Below are positions 40,401-47,258 of a stretch of 64,000 nucleotides of DNA, in pieces. Source of the stretch: Catillopecten margaritatus gill symbiont (GTDB lineage Bacteria > Pseudomonadota > Gammaproteobacteria > PS1 > Pseudothioglobaceae). Positions within the stretch are counted from its first letter, which is position 1. Each line of letters starts with the position of its first letter. The stretch is from NCBI GenBank assembly GCA_037956075.1, contig CP138327.1:1054001-1118000 (forward strand). The letters are read 5' to 3'. The translations under genes were made by a program, and so were the position numbers. The notes beneath the pieces were generated by a model. The model did no database searches. It saw nothing but the letters and a program-made list of their open reading frames with translations, and was not told where the DNA came from.

Positions 40401-41922
40401 GGCCGATGTCAACCAGCTTGATTTTGAAACCACGACTAGCTACACGCTAGCAGTGCAGATCACCAAAGCTGACACCACGTCACAAAGTGCTAATATTACG
40501 GTTAATGTCACTAACGTTAATGAGGGTAGTGCTGTTTCGATCAGTGCCCAAACTCGTTCTATTGCTGAGAACTCTGCCAATGCAACTAATGTGGGTGCAG
40601 TTCTTGTAACCACAGGTAGTCCAACTGGCTTTAGCATTACCAGCGGTAACACTAACACCGCCTTTGCGATTAGCAACAGTGGTCAAATCACCGTGGCCGA
40701 TGCCAACCAGCTTGATTTTGAAACCACGACTAGCTACACGCTAGCAGTGCAGATCACCAAAGCTGACACCACGTCACAAAGTGCTAATATTACGGTTAAT
40801 GTCACTAACGTTAATGAGGGTAGTGCTGTTTCGATCAGTGCCCAAACTCGTTCTATTGCTGAGAACTCTGCCAATGCAACTAATGTGGGTGCAGTTCTTG
40901 TAACCACAGGTAGTCCAACTGGCTTTAGCATTACCAGCGGTAACACTAACACCGCCTTTGCGATTAGCAACAGTGGTCAAATCACCGTGGCCGATGCCAA
41001 CCAGCTTGATTTTGAAACCACGACTAGCTACACGCTAGCAGTGCAGATCACCAAAGCTGACACCACGTCACAAAGTGCTAATATTACGGTTAATGTCACT
41101 AACGTTAATGAGGGTAGTGCTGTTTCGATCAGTGCCCAAACTCGTTCTATTGCTGAGAACTCTGCCAATGCAACTAATGTGGGTGCAGTTCTTGTAACCA
41201 CAGGTAGTCCAACTGGCTTTAGCATTACCAGCGGTAACACTAACACCGCCTTTGCGATTAGCAACAGTGGTCAAATCACCGTGGCCGATGCCAACCAGCT
41301 TGATTTTGAAACCACGACTAGCTACACGCTAGCAGTGCAGATCACCAAAGCTGACACCACGTCACAAAGTGCTAATATTACGGTTAATGTCACAGATGTT
41401 GTAGAACTAGCCAGCATAACCATCGGCACTCAAACTTGGAGTGCATCTAATGTTTCATTAGTGCCTACTACAAATAATGTTCTAGGTACGGATTATTGGA
41501 ATGCTTATGTGGGTACTAATGGTTCTGGAGATACAAGCGATGAAGACGGTTATTACTACACTTGGGATGCAGCGATGAACGTTTGTCCTAGTGGCTGGAG
41601 TTTGCCATCTGATGCTGATTGGAAAGTCTTAGAAGGTCAATTAGGTATGAGTGTTGCTAATCAAGAAGCAACGGGTTGGCGTGGTACTGATGAAGGAACA
41701 AAACTAAAAGTAGGTGGCTCTAGTGGCTTCGAGGCTAAGTTAGCGGGCTACCGCTATACCAATGGTAGTTTCTACAATCGTGGCGACTACACGTTCTTGT
41801 GGAGTAGTACTGAGTCAGGTAGTGATGCCTACAGACGCTACCTGTACACCAGTTACGCCACGGTGTACCGCCATACCTTCAATAAGGCGTTCGGGTTTAG
41901 TGTTCGCTGTCTAAAGGATTAA
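34492..41922 (+). CDS. Giant inverse-autotransporter (intimin-like) adhesin with 16 cadherin repeats and DGR-variable lectin tip
   Basis: 2476 codons. Long signal sequence with hydrophobic core LSRLKHFLAFGALTLSL; helical spacer to about 180; inverse-autotransporter beta-barrel about 184-352 (TINLGLGQRYLLEGG, GINLFTDYETESKHKRASLG); an Ig/carboxypeptidase-like segment about 390-620; a Calx-beta-like domain about 640-742; 16 cadherin-type repeats 745-2300; then a Fib_succ_major / C-type-lectin-like domain 2301-2476 (WDAAMNVCPSGWSLPSDADW, GFSVRCLKD). The barrel would sit in the outer membrane with the repeats and lectin tip outside the cell. The tip matches a template repeat at 33095 with A-only differences. 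Start: ATG abutting a heptamer repeat. Sole large gene of the IS30 composite. Confidence 0.9.
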   Translation: MKTLLKNACSTNYNATNLITHVAWVGGAHSRALSRLKHFLAFGALTLSLNVTSGGEINQFDKEAYLNLGQQYSDNNTQVAVKEENTIDTLLKEIGSSVRNALGGTDSDNANQLGKKITDNLKNKANNTVINKTEGFINQKANELANSIGNGRTEISVHKLESNNPTYSLKTIQPLTELNTDSTELTFIQAQINSGENHGERRDTINLGLGQRYLLEGGQSIAGINLFTDYETESKHKRASLGLEYQRANFSANINKYYPLSDKKVIGDYTEEPLAGHDIKLTGQVPYLSWAKIKGTHYYWDAKVGDNIKGTILGVEIELNPSTTLEIGTENSNTAERASYARLSAQLPFKDGEALTNFKVSDQAFANSNIVTLTDLDFVERSNKIRIEKLLNGVSVVLGEYNAPTVGSTCTLYNASNVAIANGSGVTGADGSVTLSNVVLHAGLVSSSCNAIGTYIDEATGVTTTSSPVLRAAKIYSGTGDLILLASPLSEIAYQLANAGTLANDITTKNTQIATAFGISGVDFTATIPTDLNTITAANDDAGKFGTVLAAVSQMSENAGHDDTQSTANNGGDNIHANETIQELVVDMADGDIDGIADGQGKTLNLNQAINNFKTGSGANNPTSDTGNTNAGNVDIVTTTPSVILNKTAVTLDENGVTTYTVVLNTQPTGSVTITPVSADTGAASVSGVMTFTTANWSTAQTVTVTGVADVNATDETVTISHTITGADYASVTSADMIATVVDFSISAQTRSIAENSANATNVGAVLVTTGSPTGFSITSGNTNTAFAISNSGQITVADVNQLDFETTTSYTLAVQITKADTTSQSANITVNVTNVNEGSASISAQTRSIAENSANATNVGAVLVTTGSPTGFSITSGNTNTAFAISNSGQITVADVNQLDFETTTSYTLAVQITKADTTSQSANITVNVTNVNEGSAVSISAQTRSIAENSANATNVGAVLVTTGSPTGFSITSGNTNTAFAISNSGQITVADVNQLDFETTTSYTLAVQITKADTTSQSANITVNVTNVNEGSAVSISAQTRSIAENSANATNVGAVLVTTGSPTGFSITSGNTNTAFAISNSGQITVADVNQLDFETTTSYTLAVQITKADTTSQSANITVNVTNVNEGSAVSISAQTRSIAENSANATNVGAVLVTTGSPTGFSITSGNTNTAFAISNSGQITVADVNQLDFETTTSYTLAVQITKADTTSQSANITVNVTNVNEGSAVSISAQTRSIAENSANATNVGAVLVTTGSPTGFSITSGNTNTAFAISNSGQITVADVNQLDFETTTSYTLAVQITKADTTSQSANITVNVTNVNEGSAVSISAQTRSIAENSANATNVGAVLVTTGSPTGFSITSGNTNTAFAISNSGQITVADVNQLDFETTTSYTLAVQITKADTTSQSANITVNVTNVNEGSASISAQTRSIAENSANTTNVGAVLVTTGSPTGFSITSGNTNTAFAISNSGQITVADVNQLDFETTTSYTLAVQITKADTTSQSANITVNVTNVNEGSAVSISAQTRSIAENSANATNVGAVLVTTGSPTGFSITSGNTNTAFAISNSGQITVADVNQLDFETTTSYTLAVQITKADTTSQSANITVNVTNVNEGSAVSISAQTRSIAENSANATNVGAVLVTTGSPTGFSITSGNTNTAFAISNSGQITVADVNQLDFETTTSYTLAVQITKADTTSQSANITVNVTNVNEGSAVSISAQTRSIAENSANTTNVGAVLVTTGSPTGFSITSGNTNTAFAISNSGQITVADANQLDFETTTSYTLAVQITKADTTSQSANITVNVTNVNEGSASISAQTRSIAENSANATNVGAVLVTTGSPTGFSITSGNTNTAFAISNSGQITVADVNQLDFETTTSYTLAVQITKADTTSQSANITVNVTNVNEGSAVSISAQTRSIAENSANTTNVGAVLVTTGSPTGFSITSGNTNTAFAISNSGQITVADVNQLDFETTTSYTLAVQITKADTTSQSANITVNVTNVNEGSAVSISAQTRSIAENSANATNVGAVLVTTGSPTGFSITSGNTNTAFAISNSGQITVADANQLDFETTTSYTLAVQITKADTTSQSANITVNVTNVNEGSAVSISAQTRSIAENSANATNVGAVLVTTGSPTGFSITSGNTNTAFAISNSGQITVADANQLDFETTTSYTLAVQITKADTTSQSANITVNVTNVNEGSAVSISAQTRSIAENSANATNVGAVLVTTGSPTGFSITSGNTNTAFAISNSGQITVADANQLDFETTTSYTLAVQITKADTTSQSANITVNVTDVVELASITIGTQTWSASNVSLVPTTNNVLGTDYWNAYVGTNGSGDTSDEDGYYYTWDAAMNVCPSGWSLPSDADWKVLEGQLGMSVANQEATGWRGTDEGTKLKVGGSSGFEAKLAGYRYTNGSFYNRGDYTFLWSSTESGSDAYRRYLYTSYATVYRHTFNKAFGFSVRCLKD
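36724..41391 (+). repeat. Sixteen tandem cadherin-coding repeats (291 or 294 bp)
   Basis: Sixteen direct units, each coding about 97-98 residues (SISAQTRSIAENSANATNVG at the start, ANITVNVTNVNEGSA at the end). Units are nearly identical in DNA; differences are a GCTGTTTCG/GCTTCG length variant at the junction, GCA/ACA (Ala/Thr) in SANxTN and GTC/GCC (Val/Ala) in ADxNQ. The first unit has one extra synonymous change (CGC for CGT). Copy number is likely to be unstable and hard to assemble. Confidence 0.95.
41731..41910 (+). repeat. Variable repeat (VR) of the DGR at the 3' end of the adhesin gene
   Basis: Codes residues about 2414-2473 of the lectin-like tip. Against the template at 33095, Asn codons are replaced by TAC, TAT, TAC, TTC, GAT and TAC. 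Beyond the matched part the gene goes on with Tyr, Ser, Tyr, Tyr, His, Phe, Phe at spaced positions up to GFSVRC, the amino acids reachable from AAY by adenine changes. Position at the 3' end of a C-type-lectin-fold gene is the rule for DGR targets. Confidence 0.85.
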
Positions 41923-41943
41923 TTCGACACTTTGGCACTTCGA

Positions 41944-42026
41944 CCAGCGAAGCTGGCATAAGTTGCACTAAAAGTGCAACTAAACACAGCCGAATGGCTG
42001 GGTATTTATACCCCCTTGCGGGGTAT
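41944..42026 (+). other. Four tandem hairpins just downstream of the variable gene
   Basis: After the stop: CCAGC-GAA-GCTGG (41944-41956), GTTGCACT-AAA-AGTGCAAC (41962-41980), CAGCC-GAAT-GGCTG (41987-42000) and ATACCCC-CTTGC-GGGGTAT (42008-42026), all with perfect stems. Known DGRs carry a hairpin or cruciform with a GA-rich loop shortly after the VR that promotes retrohoming; the first and third have such loops. Confidence 0.7.
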
Positions 42027-42030
42027 TCAT

Positions 42031-42057
42031 CACCCAAGCTTGCTTGGGTGGTTTTTT
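42031..42057 (+). terminator. Rho-independent terminator of the adhesin gene
   Basis: CACCCAAGC-TT-GCTTGGGTG, a nine-base-pair stem, followed by GTTTTTT (42051-42057). Last of five consecutive hairpins. Confidence 0.85.
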
Positions 42058-42461
42058 ATTACATAACAAGGAGTTAAGACATTTAAGGAAGGGCATTTAA
42101 CATTACAGCATTGAGAATAAATGAGTTAATCAGCCCGGCGTTGTTTAGTTTAAGGATTAAACAAGTGAGGTTTATAAATCCAAACATTCTCTCATTTGTT
42201 AATGGCACTAATGGTTAAGACTAGCAGTATCATTAAAAAAATGAGGATAAAAGAATCTTACATTTGGTGATGAGTAGGTGAAACTTTACAAATTATATTT
42301 ACTGTAGAGGCAAAACCCCCCGAACTTAACAAGTTAATAATTTTTGTTGGGTTTTGGGTTTGATAGCCACTTGTTGACGTGAGGAATTGCCTCAGGTTAC
42401 GAATGTAAGGCAGGTTTTAATTTACAATAAAGATAGCAAAAAAAAGCTAAAGTAGTTGTAT
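42058..42461. other. Gene-free right part of the cargo with a possible structured element
   Basis: No gene. GAGGCAA at 42307-42313 pairs with TTGCCTC at 42387-42393, and inside it AAAACCC can pair with GGGTTTT, suggesting a folded RNA or DNA element of about 87 bases. Another inverted repeat, TTGTTTA..TAAACAA, lies near 42145-42170. No reverse-transcriptase remnant was found here. Confidence 0.4.
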
Positions 42462-43617
42462 GGTGGATTCGACTCATAAGTGCACAACTCCCAATTGACG
42501 AGCATCAACACCCGTCATCTCAAAAAACACCTGGTAAGGTGTTTTAAATCCTAGACATTTTCTCGGTCTAGAATTTAATTTATTCACTGCTATTTTAACT
42601 TCATTGTAAGCAATATTTACCAAAGATATTGTCTTTGGGAAGTATTGCCGTAATAAGCCGTTAGCGTTTTCGTTTTGTCCACGTTCCCAGCTATGGTAAG
42701 GCTTAGCAAAGTAACTCTTACAATGGATTGTTTTATTAATTTTCTCATGTCCTGCGAACTCCTTGCCATTGTCATAGGTAATTGAATGTACAAAACCCTT
42801 AATAGGCTGAAGCAAGGTATTGATGGCAACACTAACACCGTCTTTGTGTTTGCTATTAAGCGGATACGCCAGCCTAAGCTTTGATATGCGCTCATCCAGC
42901 GTTACGATGGCACCTTTGTGGGCTTTACCAATAATAGTGTCCGCCTCCCAATGTCCAAATACTGTGCGATTATTAACTGCCTCAGGGCGCTGGTCAATAT
43001 CAATACGATTGGGAATGCCTGTGCGATTATGCGCGTAACCATAACGCTTTCTATAAGGCTTACCCTGATGTCTGAGGTGTTGATATAACAAGCCACCATC
43101 TGCTTTATCTTTGAGCAAATAACGATAGATGCTCTCATGGTGAAGTTGAATGACATTGTTGGCATTAAGCCAACCACAGACTTGTTCAGGCGACCAATCA
43201 AGTTTTAGACAATTGTCAATCAAGCGTTTACACTCAATGGTTAATTTAACAAACTTATCTTTGGCTTGATGTCTTTGCTGCGCAAAGCCATTAGCCTGAT
43301 TGTATCGATAGCCTCGCTTGCCCGTGTTACGGGCAATCTCTCTAATAATGGTAGAGTGGCTGCGATTAAGGTTTTGTGCGATTTTATTCTTAGACATGCC
43401 TTGTTTAATTCCAATCGCGATATAATGCCTCTCTTCAGAGGTTAGTTGCTTGTACATAGTGTTCAGCTCCGTTTAAGCAAATCAATCATTATAGATTGAC
43501 CGACCTCTGATTTTATTCAAAGGCTTGGTGTATTTTGCTTTTGGCTTGACCTAAAGGCCAAGCAAAATACACTAATGCTAATTAAACTTAGTTGTGCACT
43601 TATGATGCGAATTTACA
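42462..43617 (-). mobile_element. IS30-family element, copy 2 (right end of composite)
   Basis: 1156 bp, same orientation as copy 1 and differing at a handful of bases. Inner flank TAT (42459-42461), outer flank CTA (43618-43620), the reverse of copy 1, as expected for the right border of the composite. Confidence 0.92.
42474..43457 (-). CDS. IS30-family transposase (copy 2)
   Basis: 327 residues with the same HTH and DDE motifs as copy 1 and no frame damage. Two amino-acid differences from copy 1 (His in ERHYIAIG and Pro in RTGIPNRIDID). Which copy is ancestral to the site cannot be read from this alone. Either copy could mobilise the segment between them. Confidence 0.93.
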   Translation of the reverse strand: MYKQLTSEERHYIAIGIKQGMSKNKIAQNLNRSHSTIIREIARNTGKRGYRYNQANGFAQQRHQAKDKFVKLTIECKRLIDNCLKLDWSPEQVCGWLNANNVIQLHHESIYRYLLKDKADGGLLYQHLRHQGKPYRKRYGYAHNRTGIPNRIDIDQRPEAVNNRTVFGHWEADTIIGKAHKGAIVTLDERISKLRLAYPLNSKHKDGVSVAINTLLQPIKGFVHSITYDNGKEFAGHEKINKTIHCKSYFAKPYHSWERGQNENANGLLRQYFPKTISLVNIAYNEVKIAVNKLNSRPRKCLGFKTPYQVFFEMTGVDARQLGVVHL

Positions 43618-44316
43618 CTATTTTACAAACGACCTTTTATAAAGATGACTCATTTGTATTTTAATTTTTCCTTGTGAAATTTTTTCAGGCAACAAACTGG
43701 TTGCTAAATGTTTTTCTTTAATCGCAGAGTAGTCAAAACTTTTTTTAATTTCTTTAGTCACATGTTTATAAGTGGGTGGTATTAAAAATTGAACCTCTTT
43801 ACCCAGTTCCGTTATCAATCTTGCAGGAGGTGTTAAGTCAGAATCTGCCGAAATAACAATGGCTTTATCAAATTTATTCTTATGCGCTAAATCTACTGCT
43901 TTAATTGATAAGTTCACATCAGTTTCTTTTTCTTCGTGACCTGTAAATGTTTGTTTGCACTTCCTGCAAAACACAGTTTTGTCTTTAAATTTTCCAAAAA
44001 CTGTCTTGACTTTATTAAGCTCTAACGCTTTAACATAATCTTGATGCCTATCAACAGGGGAACTATTACTCCCCACAGTTACCTTATTTTTCCACTTGGC
44101 ATAAGCAGTAAAATAAAACACATCCACCAACATTTCATCTTTTTTAACAAAAAGTTGAGACAATTTATATAAGTCAACCCATTTCAAATAATTTTTATTT
44201 GGGTGTGTAATTGGTTGATTCTTTCTTTTTTGCGCATTATAGTGGCTGTTCAAATTACCGATAGCGTGGTACAAATTAAAACCATCTATAAAAACAATAA
44301 CCTTTTTCTTGCTCAT
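43618..44316 (-). CDS. NYN-domain (LabA/DUF88-like) putative RNase
   Basis: 232 residues. PIN/NYN-fold features: FIDGFNLYHAIGN near the N-terminus (first Asp), DVNLSIKAVDLAHKN and IVISADSDLTPPARLI (clustered acidic residues), and a CRKCKQTF zinc-ribbon-like pair. NYN proteins are metal-dependent ribonucleases, often in defence or RNA-processing loci. The stop codon TAG is exactly the CTA target triplet of the composite element, so the end of the gene was preserved on insertion. Preceded on the same strand by a consensus promoter and a leader hairpin-terminator. Probably once followed directly by the HNH-S24 gene. Confidence 0.85.
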   Translation of the reverse strand: MSKKKVIVFIDGFNLYHAIGNLNSHYNAQKRKNQPITHPNKNYLKWVDLYKLSQLFVKKDEMLVDVFYFTAYAKWKNKVTVGSNSSPVDRHQDYVKALELNKVKTVFGKFKDKTVFCRKCKQTFTGHEEKETDVNLSIKAVDLAHKNKFDKAIVISADSDLTPPARLITELGKEVQFLIPPTYKHVTKEIKKSFDYSAIKEKHLATSLLPEKISQGKIKIQMSHLYKRSFVK

Positions 44317-44332
44317 TTATTACCCCTCAAAA

Positions 44333-44362
44333 ACAAAAAACCCAGTGCACGAAGCACTGGGT
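44333..44362 (-). terminator. Intrinsic-terminator-like hairpin in the NYN gene leader
   Basis: Read on the minus strand: CCCAGTGC-TTCGT-GCACTGGG then TTTTTTGTTTTT, an eight-to-nine-base-pair stem with a T run, ending 17 bases before the ATG at 44316. A second small GCC-GAAA-GGC hairpin lies just upstream (44366-44375). Confidence 0.8.
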
Positions 44363-44390
44363 AAGGCCTTTCGGCGGATATATGTAAAAA

Positions 44391-44418
44391 ATTATATCAT
44401 TGTTTTCTATCTTGTCAA
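44391..44418 (-). promoter_or_regulatory. Consensus sigma-70 promoter for the NYN leader RNA
   Basis: On the minus strand TTGACA (44418-44413) is separated by 16 bases from TATAAT (44396-44391): perfect hexamers. Transcription would begin near 44384 and meet the hairpin-terminator about 50 bases later. Confidence 0.85.
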
Positions 44419-44472
44419 CACCTTTATCCCTAATCCAAAAATAGGGATTGCAAAGATAGTGCTACTTCCTTG

Positions 44473-44635
44473 GAGACCCCTGCATTGGGTATGGACATTG
44501 GATAGAAGTTAAATTTTATTCAGTCGGTAATTCTTACGAAGCCAGTCCTAGCAGGGTTAATGTAGGTTTTGTAAAAGTTGGCAAATAGATGAAAGTTGGC
44601 TTTTAGGCGGTATTCATACCCAATGCAGGAGTCTA
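44473..44635. mobile_element. 163-bp inverted-repeat mini-element
   Basis: Arms of 21 bases (GAGACCCCTGCATTGGGTAT from 44473; complement at 44615-44635 with two mismatches). The interior (AAAGTTGGCTTTTAGGCGGT and neighbours) recurs in the opposite orientation at about 54424-54520. No coding frame; a MITE-like repeat family. Confidence 0.65.
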
Positions 44636-44739
44636 TATTTACAAACAAGTGCTGATAATTTTTCATTTTAGCGTGCTTAAAAAATTAAGAATTGGTGCTT
44701 TTGTATCATTATTTTTAAAAAATGGTATGAGATAGGTTA

Positions 44740-46245
44740 TCAAGCCTTACGCCGATAACTAGTCGCTTCAATCAAATGTGGTTTATCGACGATTTTACTA
44801 CCCTCTAAATCGGCAATGGTTCTGGCAACTTTCAAAATGCGGTGATAGGCACGGGCGGATAAATTGAGTTTGTCGATGACGCTGGAGAGGAGTTGTTTGT
44901 TGTCGGCGTTGAGATTGGTGAGTTGTTCGATTTCATCGGGGGCGAGTTTGTCGTTGGTTTTGCCTTGGCGAGTGAGTTGGATTTGGTGGGCTTTGATGAC
45001 GCGATTTCTGACGGTTTCGCTGTTTTCTGTTGCTTCTGCGGTTTGGTTGAGCAGGACTTCTTTTGGGAGGGGTGGGACGGTTAAAACCATATCAATTCGG
45101 TCTAAAAGTGGGCCTGATATTTTGTTTTTATATCTGTCAATTTGGTCATTAGTGCAATGGCATTTAGCGGTGCCATCGCCGTAATACCCGCACGGACAGG
45201 GGTTCATTGCGCCAATGAGTTGGAAATTTGCAGGGAAGACGGATTGTTGGGCAGCACGAGATAAATGGATTTCACCGTTTTCTAAAGGTTGACGAAGGAC
45301 TTCCAAAACGCCCCTTGGAAATTCGGGTAATTCGTCTAAAAATAACACGCCTTCGTGGGCTAATGAGATTTCACCTGGTTTTGGCGGTGAGCCACCACCG
45401 ACTAGGGCAACTGCCGATGAAGAATGGTGTGGACTGCGGAAGGGGCGAATTTTTAATTGATTTAAACCCAAAGGTTTGTTGGCAATGGAATAAATTGAGG
45501 CGCGTTCTAATGCTTTGTCTGTAGTGAGTGGGGGCATAATTGAGGGTAGTCGCTCTGCTAGCATGGTTTTTCCTGAACCAGGTGGACCAATTAGGAGTAA
45601 ATTATGTCCGCCACTCACGGCAATTTCTAAAGCGCGTTTAGCGTGGTGTTGTCCTTTGACTTGGGAAAAATCATTGTCATAGACGGTCTGACTATCGGCT
45701 AAATTATGTGCTAATTCATCAACTTCACTGACACCCATTAGAAACCCGCAAACTTTTAATAGGTGATCGCAAGGGTAGATTTTTGCGTGATTGACCAAGG
45801 CATATTGTTCGGAATTTTGTGCGGGTAAAACGATGCTATGGTTGTCTTGAGCACCTGCGATAATGGCGGGTAATAGACCTTCGGTAACGCGTAAAGCGCC
45901 GTCTAGGCCGAGTTCGCCGAAGAATTCAAACTTTGATAGGTCTTGAATGGGCTTGATTTGCGTTGATGCCATTAATAAGCCTAGGGCAATTGGTAAGTCA
46001 TAACGCCCACCGCTTTTGGGTAGATTGGCAGGGGCAAGGCTAACGGTGATGCGTCCTTTGGGGAATTTGAATTGTGAATTCATTAAGGCGCTACGCACTC
46101 TGTCTTTACTTTCACGCACTGCGGCTTCGGGGAGTCCAACGATAGAAAATCCGGGGAGTCCACTTGATATATGCACTTCGATGGTAACGAGTGGTGCCTC
46201 CATTCCGACAGAGGCACGGGTGAAAATTTTGGCTAATTTACTCAT
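44740..46245 (-). CDS. comM: YifB/ComM Mg-chelatase-like AAA+ ATPase
   Basis: About 501 residues from the ATG at 46245 ([18 protein letters not shown]); nine extra codons upstream are unlikely. N-terminal Lon-protease-like domain ([21 protein letters not shown]), AAA+ core with Walker [18 protein letters not shown] and Walker [13 protein letters not shown], and C-terminal [21 protein letters not shown]. ComM is a branch-migration helicase promoting recombination after natural transformation. Overlaps the end of tsaD. Confidence 0.92.
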   Translation of the reverse strand: MSKLAKIFTRASVGMEAPLVTIEVHISSGLPGFSIVGLPEAAVRESKDRVRSALMNSQFKFPKGRITVSLAPANLPKSGGRYDLPIALGLLMASTQIKPIQDLSKFEFFGELGLDGALRVTEGLLPAIIAGAQDNHSIVLPAQNSEQYALVNHAKIYPCDHLLKVCGFLMGVSEVDELAHNLADSQTVYDNDFSQVKGQHHAKRALEIAVSGGHNLLLIGPPGSGKTMLAERLPSIMPPLTTDKALERASIYSIANKPLGLNQLKIRPFRSPHHSSSAVALVGGGSPPKPGEISLAHEGVLFLDELPEFPRGVLEVLRQPLENGEIHLSRAAQQSVFPANFQLIGAMNPCPCGYYGDGTAKCHCTNDQIDRYKNKISGPLLDRIDMVLTVPPLPKEVLLNQTAEATENSETVRNRVIKAHQIQLTRQGKTNDKLAPDEIEQLTNLNADNKQLLSSVIDKLNLSARAYHRILKVARTIADLEGSKIVDKPHLIEATSYRRKA

Positions 46246-47258
46246 ACGGCTTCTAATTCCTCTATGTTCCATCTTGGATTAATCACAATTTCATTGCCAC
46301 TGGTTGTTTGTCCTTTAACCAGTCTTAGATGTCCAGCGAGTGCAATCATTGCACCATTATCGGTGCAAAATTCTTGCCTCGGATAAAATACGGTTACACC
46401 CGCTTTCAACCCCATTTTATCTAATTCTTTACGCAATGCGATATTGGCACTCACGCCGCCTGCAACGACTAATCTTTGACGCCCTGTTGCTTCCAAGGCT
46501 CGACGGCATTTAATCATTAAAGTTTGTGTGGCTGCCACTTCAAAGGCTTTGGCAATGTCGGCTTTTTGCTCTGGGTGTTTGGCAAAAGTATTGCGCGCAA
46601 AGGTTTTTAATCCGCTAAAACTAAAGTCAAGACCTGGTCTGTCAATCATTGGTCGTGGGAATTTGAAAACGCCTTCGGTACCTTGTTCGGCAAGTGCTGC
46701 TAAGGCGGGGCCTCCAGGGTAGCCTAAGCCTAAAATTTTGGCTGTTTTGTCAAAGGCTTCACCCACAGCATCGTCTAAAGATTCGCCTAATATTGCGTAT
46801 TGTCCGATTGACTTTACATCGACCAGCATGGTGTGTCCGCCTGAAACCAGCAGTGCTACGAAAGGGAATTTGGGCTGATTTTTTTCTAATAAAGGGGCAA
46901 GCAGATGCCCCTCCATGTGATGCACGCCGAGTGATGGAATTTTGAGACTCCACGCCAAAGACTTTGCCACGGCACTGCCGACTAATAACGCTCCTGCTAG
47001 CCCTGGCCCTGCTGTATAGGCAATGCCATCAATATCGGTGAGTTGTAAATTAGCGTCTTTTAACACGGCTTTGATGAGGGGTAATACTCGTTGAATATGG
47101 TCACGAGAGGCGAGTTCTGGCACGACACCGCCGTATTCTGCGTGGATTTCAACTTGAGAAAAAAGTTGATGGGCAATCAGTCCGTTTTGCTCTGAATACA
47201 AGCCAACGCCTGTTTCATCACATGAGCTTTCAATGCCCAGTGTGATGAAATTATCCAC
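46242..47258 (-). CDS. tsaD: tRNA N6-threonylcarbamoyladenosine transferase
   Basis: Transfers threonylcarbamoyl to A37 of ANN-decoding tRNAs with TsaB/TsaE. ASKHA-fold with [16 protein letters not shown], the iron-binding [12 protein letters not shown] (HxxxH) and [15 protein letters not shown]; second metal site at [16 protein letters not shown] at 47258 fits best, overlapping lptB by 8 bases; the alternative ATG at 47279 would add seven residues. About 338 residues, complete. Confidence 0.93.
   Translation of the reverse strand: MDNFITLGIESSCDETGVGLYSEQNGLIAHQLFSQVEIHAEYGGVVPELASRDHIQRVLPLIKAVLKDANLQLTDIDGIAYTAGPGLAGALLVGSAVAKSLAWSLKIPSLGVHHMEGHLLAPLLEKNQPKFPFVALLVSGGHTMLVDVKSIGQYAILGESLDDAVGEAFDKTAKILGLGYPGGPALAALAEQGTEGVFKFPRPMIDRPGLDFSFSGLKTFARNTFAKHPEQKADIAKAFEVAATQTLMIKCRRALEATGRQRLVVAGGVSANIALRKELDKMGLKAGVTVFYPRQEFCTDNGAMIALAGHLRLVKGQTTSGNEIVINPRWNIEELEAV

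Larger units (their letters stand above)
31906..43617. mobile_element. 11.7-kb IS30 composite element carrying the DGR adhesin
   Basis: Two direct IS30 copies enclose 33062-42461. The triplet CTA at 31903-31905 recurs at 43618-43620, outside the whole unit; TAT at 33062-33064 recurs at 42459-42461, inside. This pattern is what results when a molecule carrying one IS with TAT duplications joins, through the IS, a chromosomal IS flanked by CTA. Cargo: template repeat, degraded small genes, and the giant adhesin gene. Confidence 0.8.

Noticed and set aside
36675-41274. Thirty-odd open frames of about 62-78 codons on the minus strand across the cadherin array
   Set aside because: They recur with the 291/294-base period because they are antisense shadows of one repeated coding unit; no ribosome sites and no independent codon signal.
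36724-41391. CRISPR-like regular repeats
   Set aside because: Unit length is near 294 bases with no spacers and a continuous reading frame through all units, so they are protein repeats.
41731-41844. The TR/VR match as an ordinary gene duplication
   Set aside because: The match stops sharply at 33095, mismatches are confined to adenines of one copy, and no coding context surrounds the upstream copy.
33062-42461. A reverse transcriptase for the DGR
   Set aside because: I looked on both strands of the cargo and found no frame of adequate length and no YxDD-type remnant that I could support.
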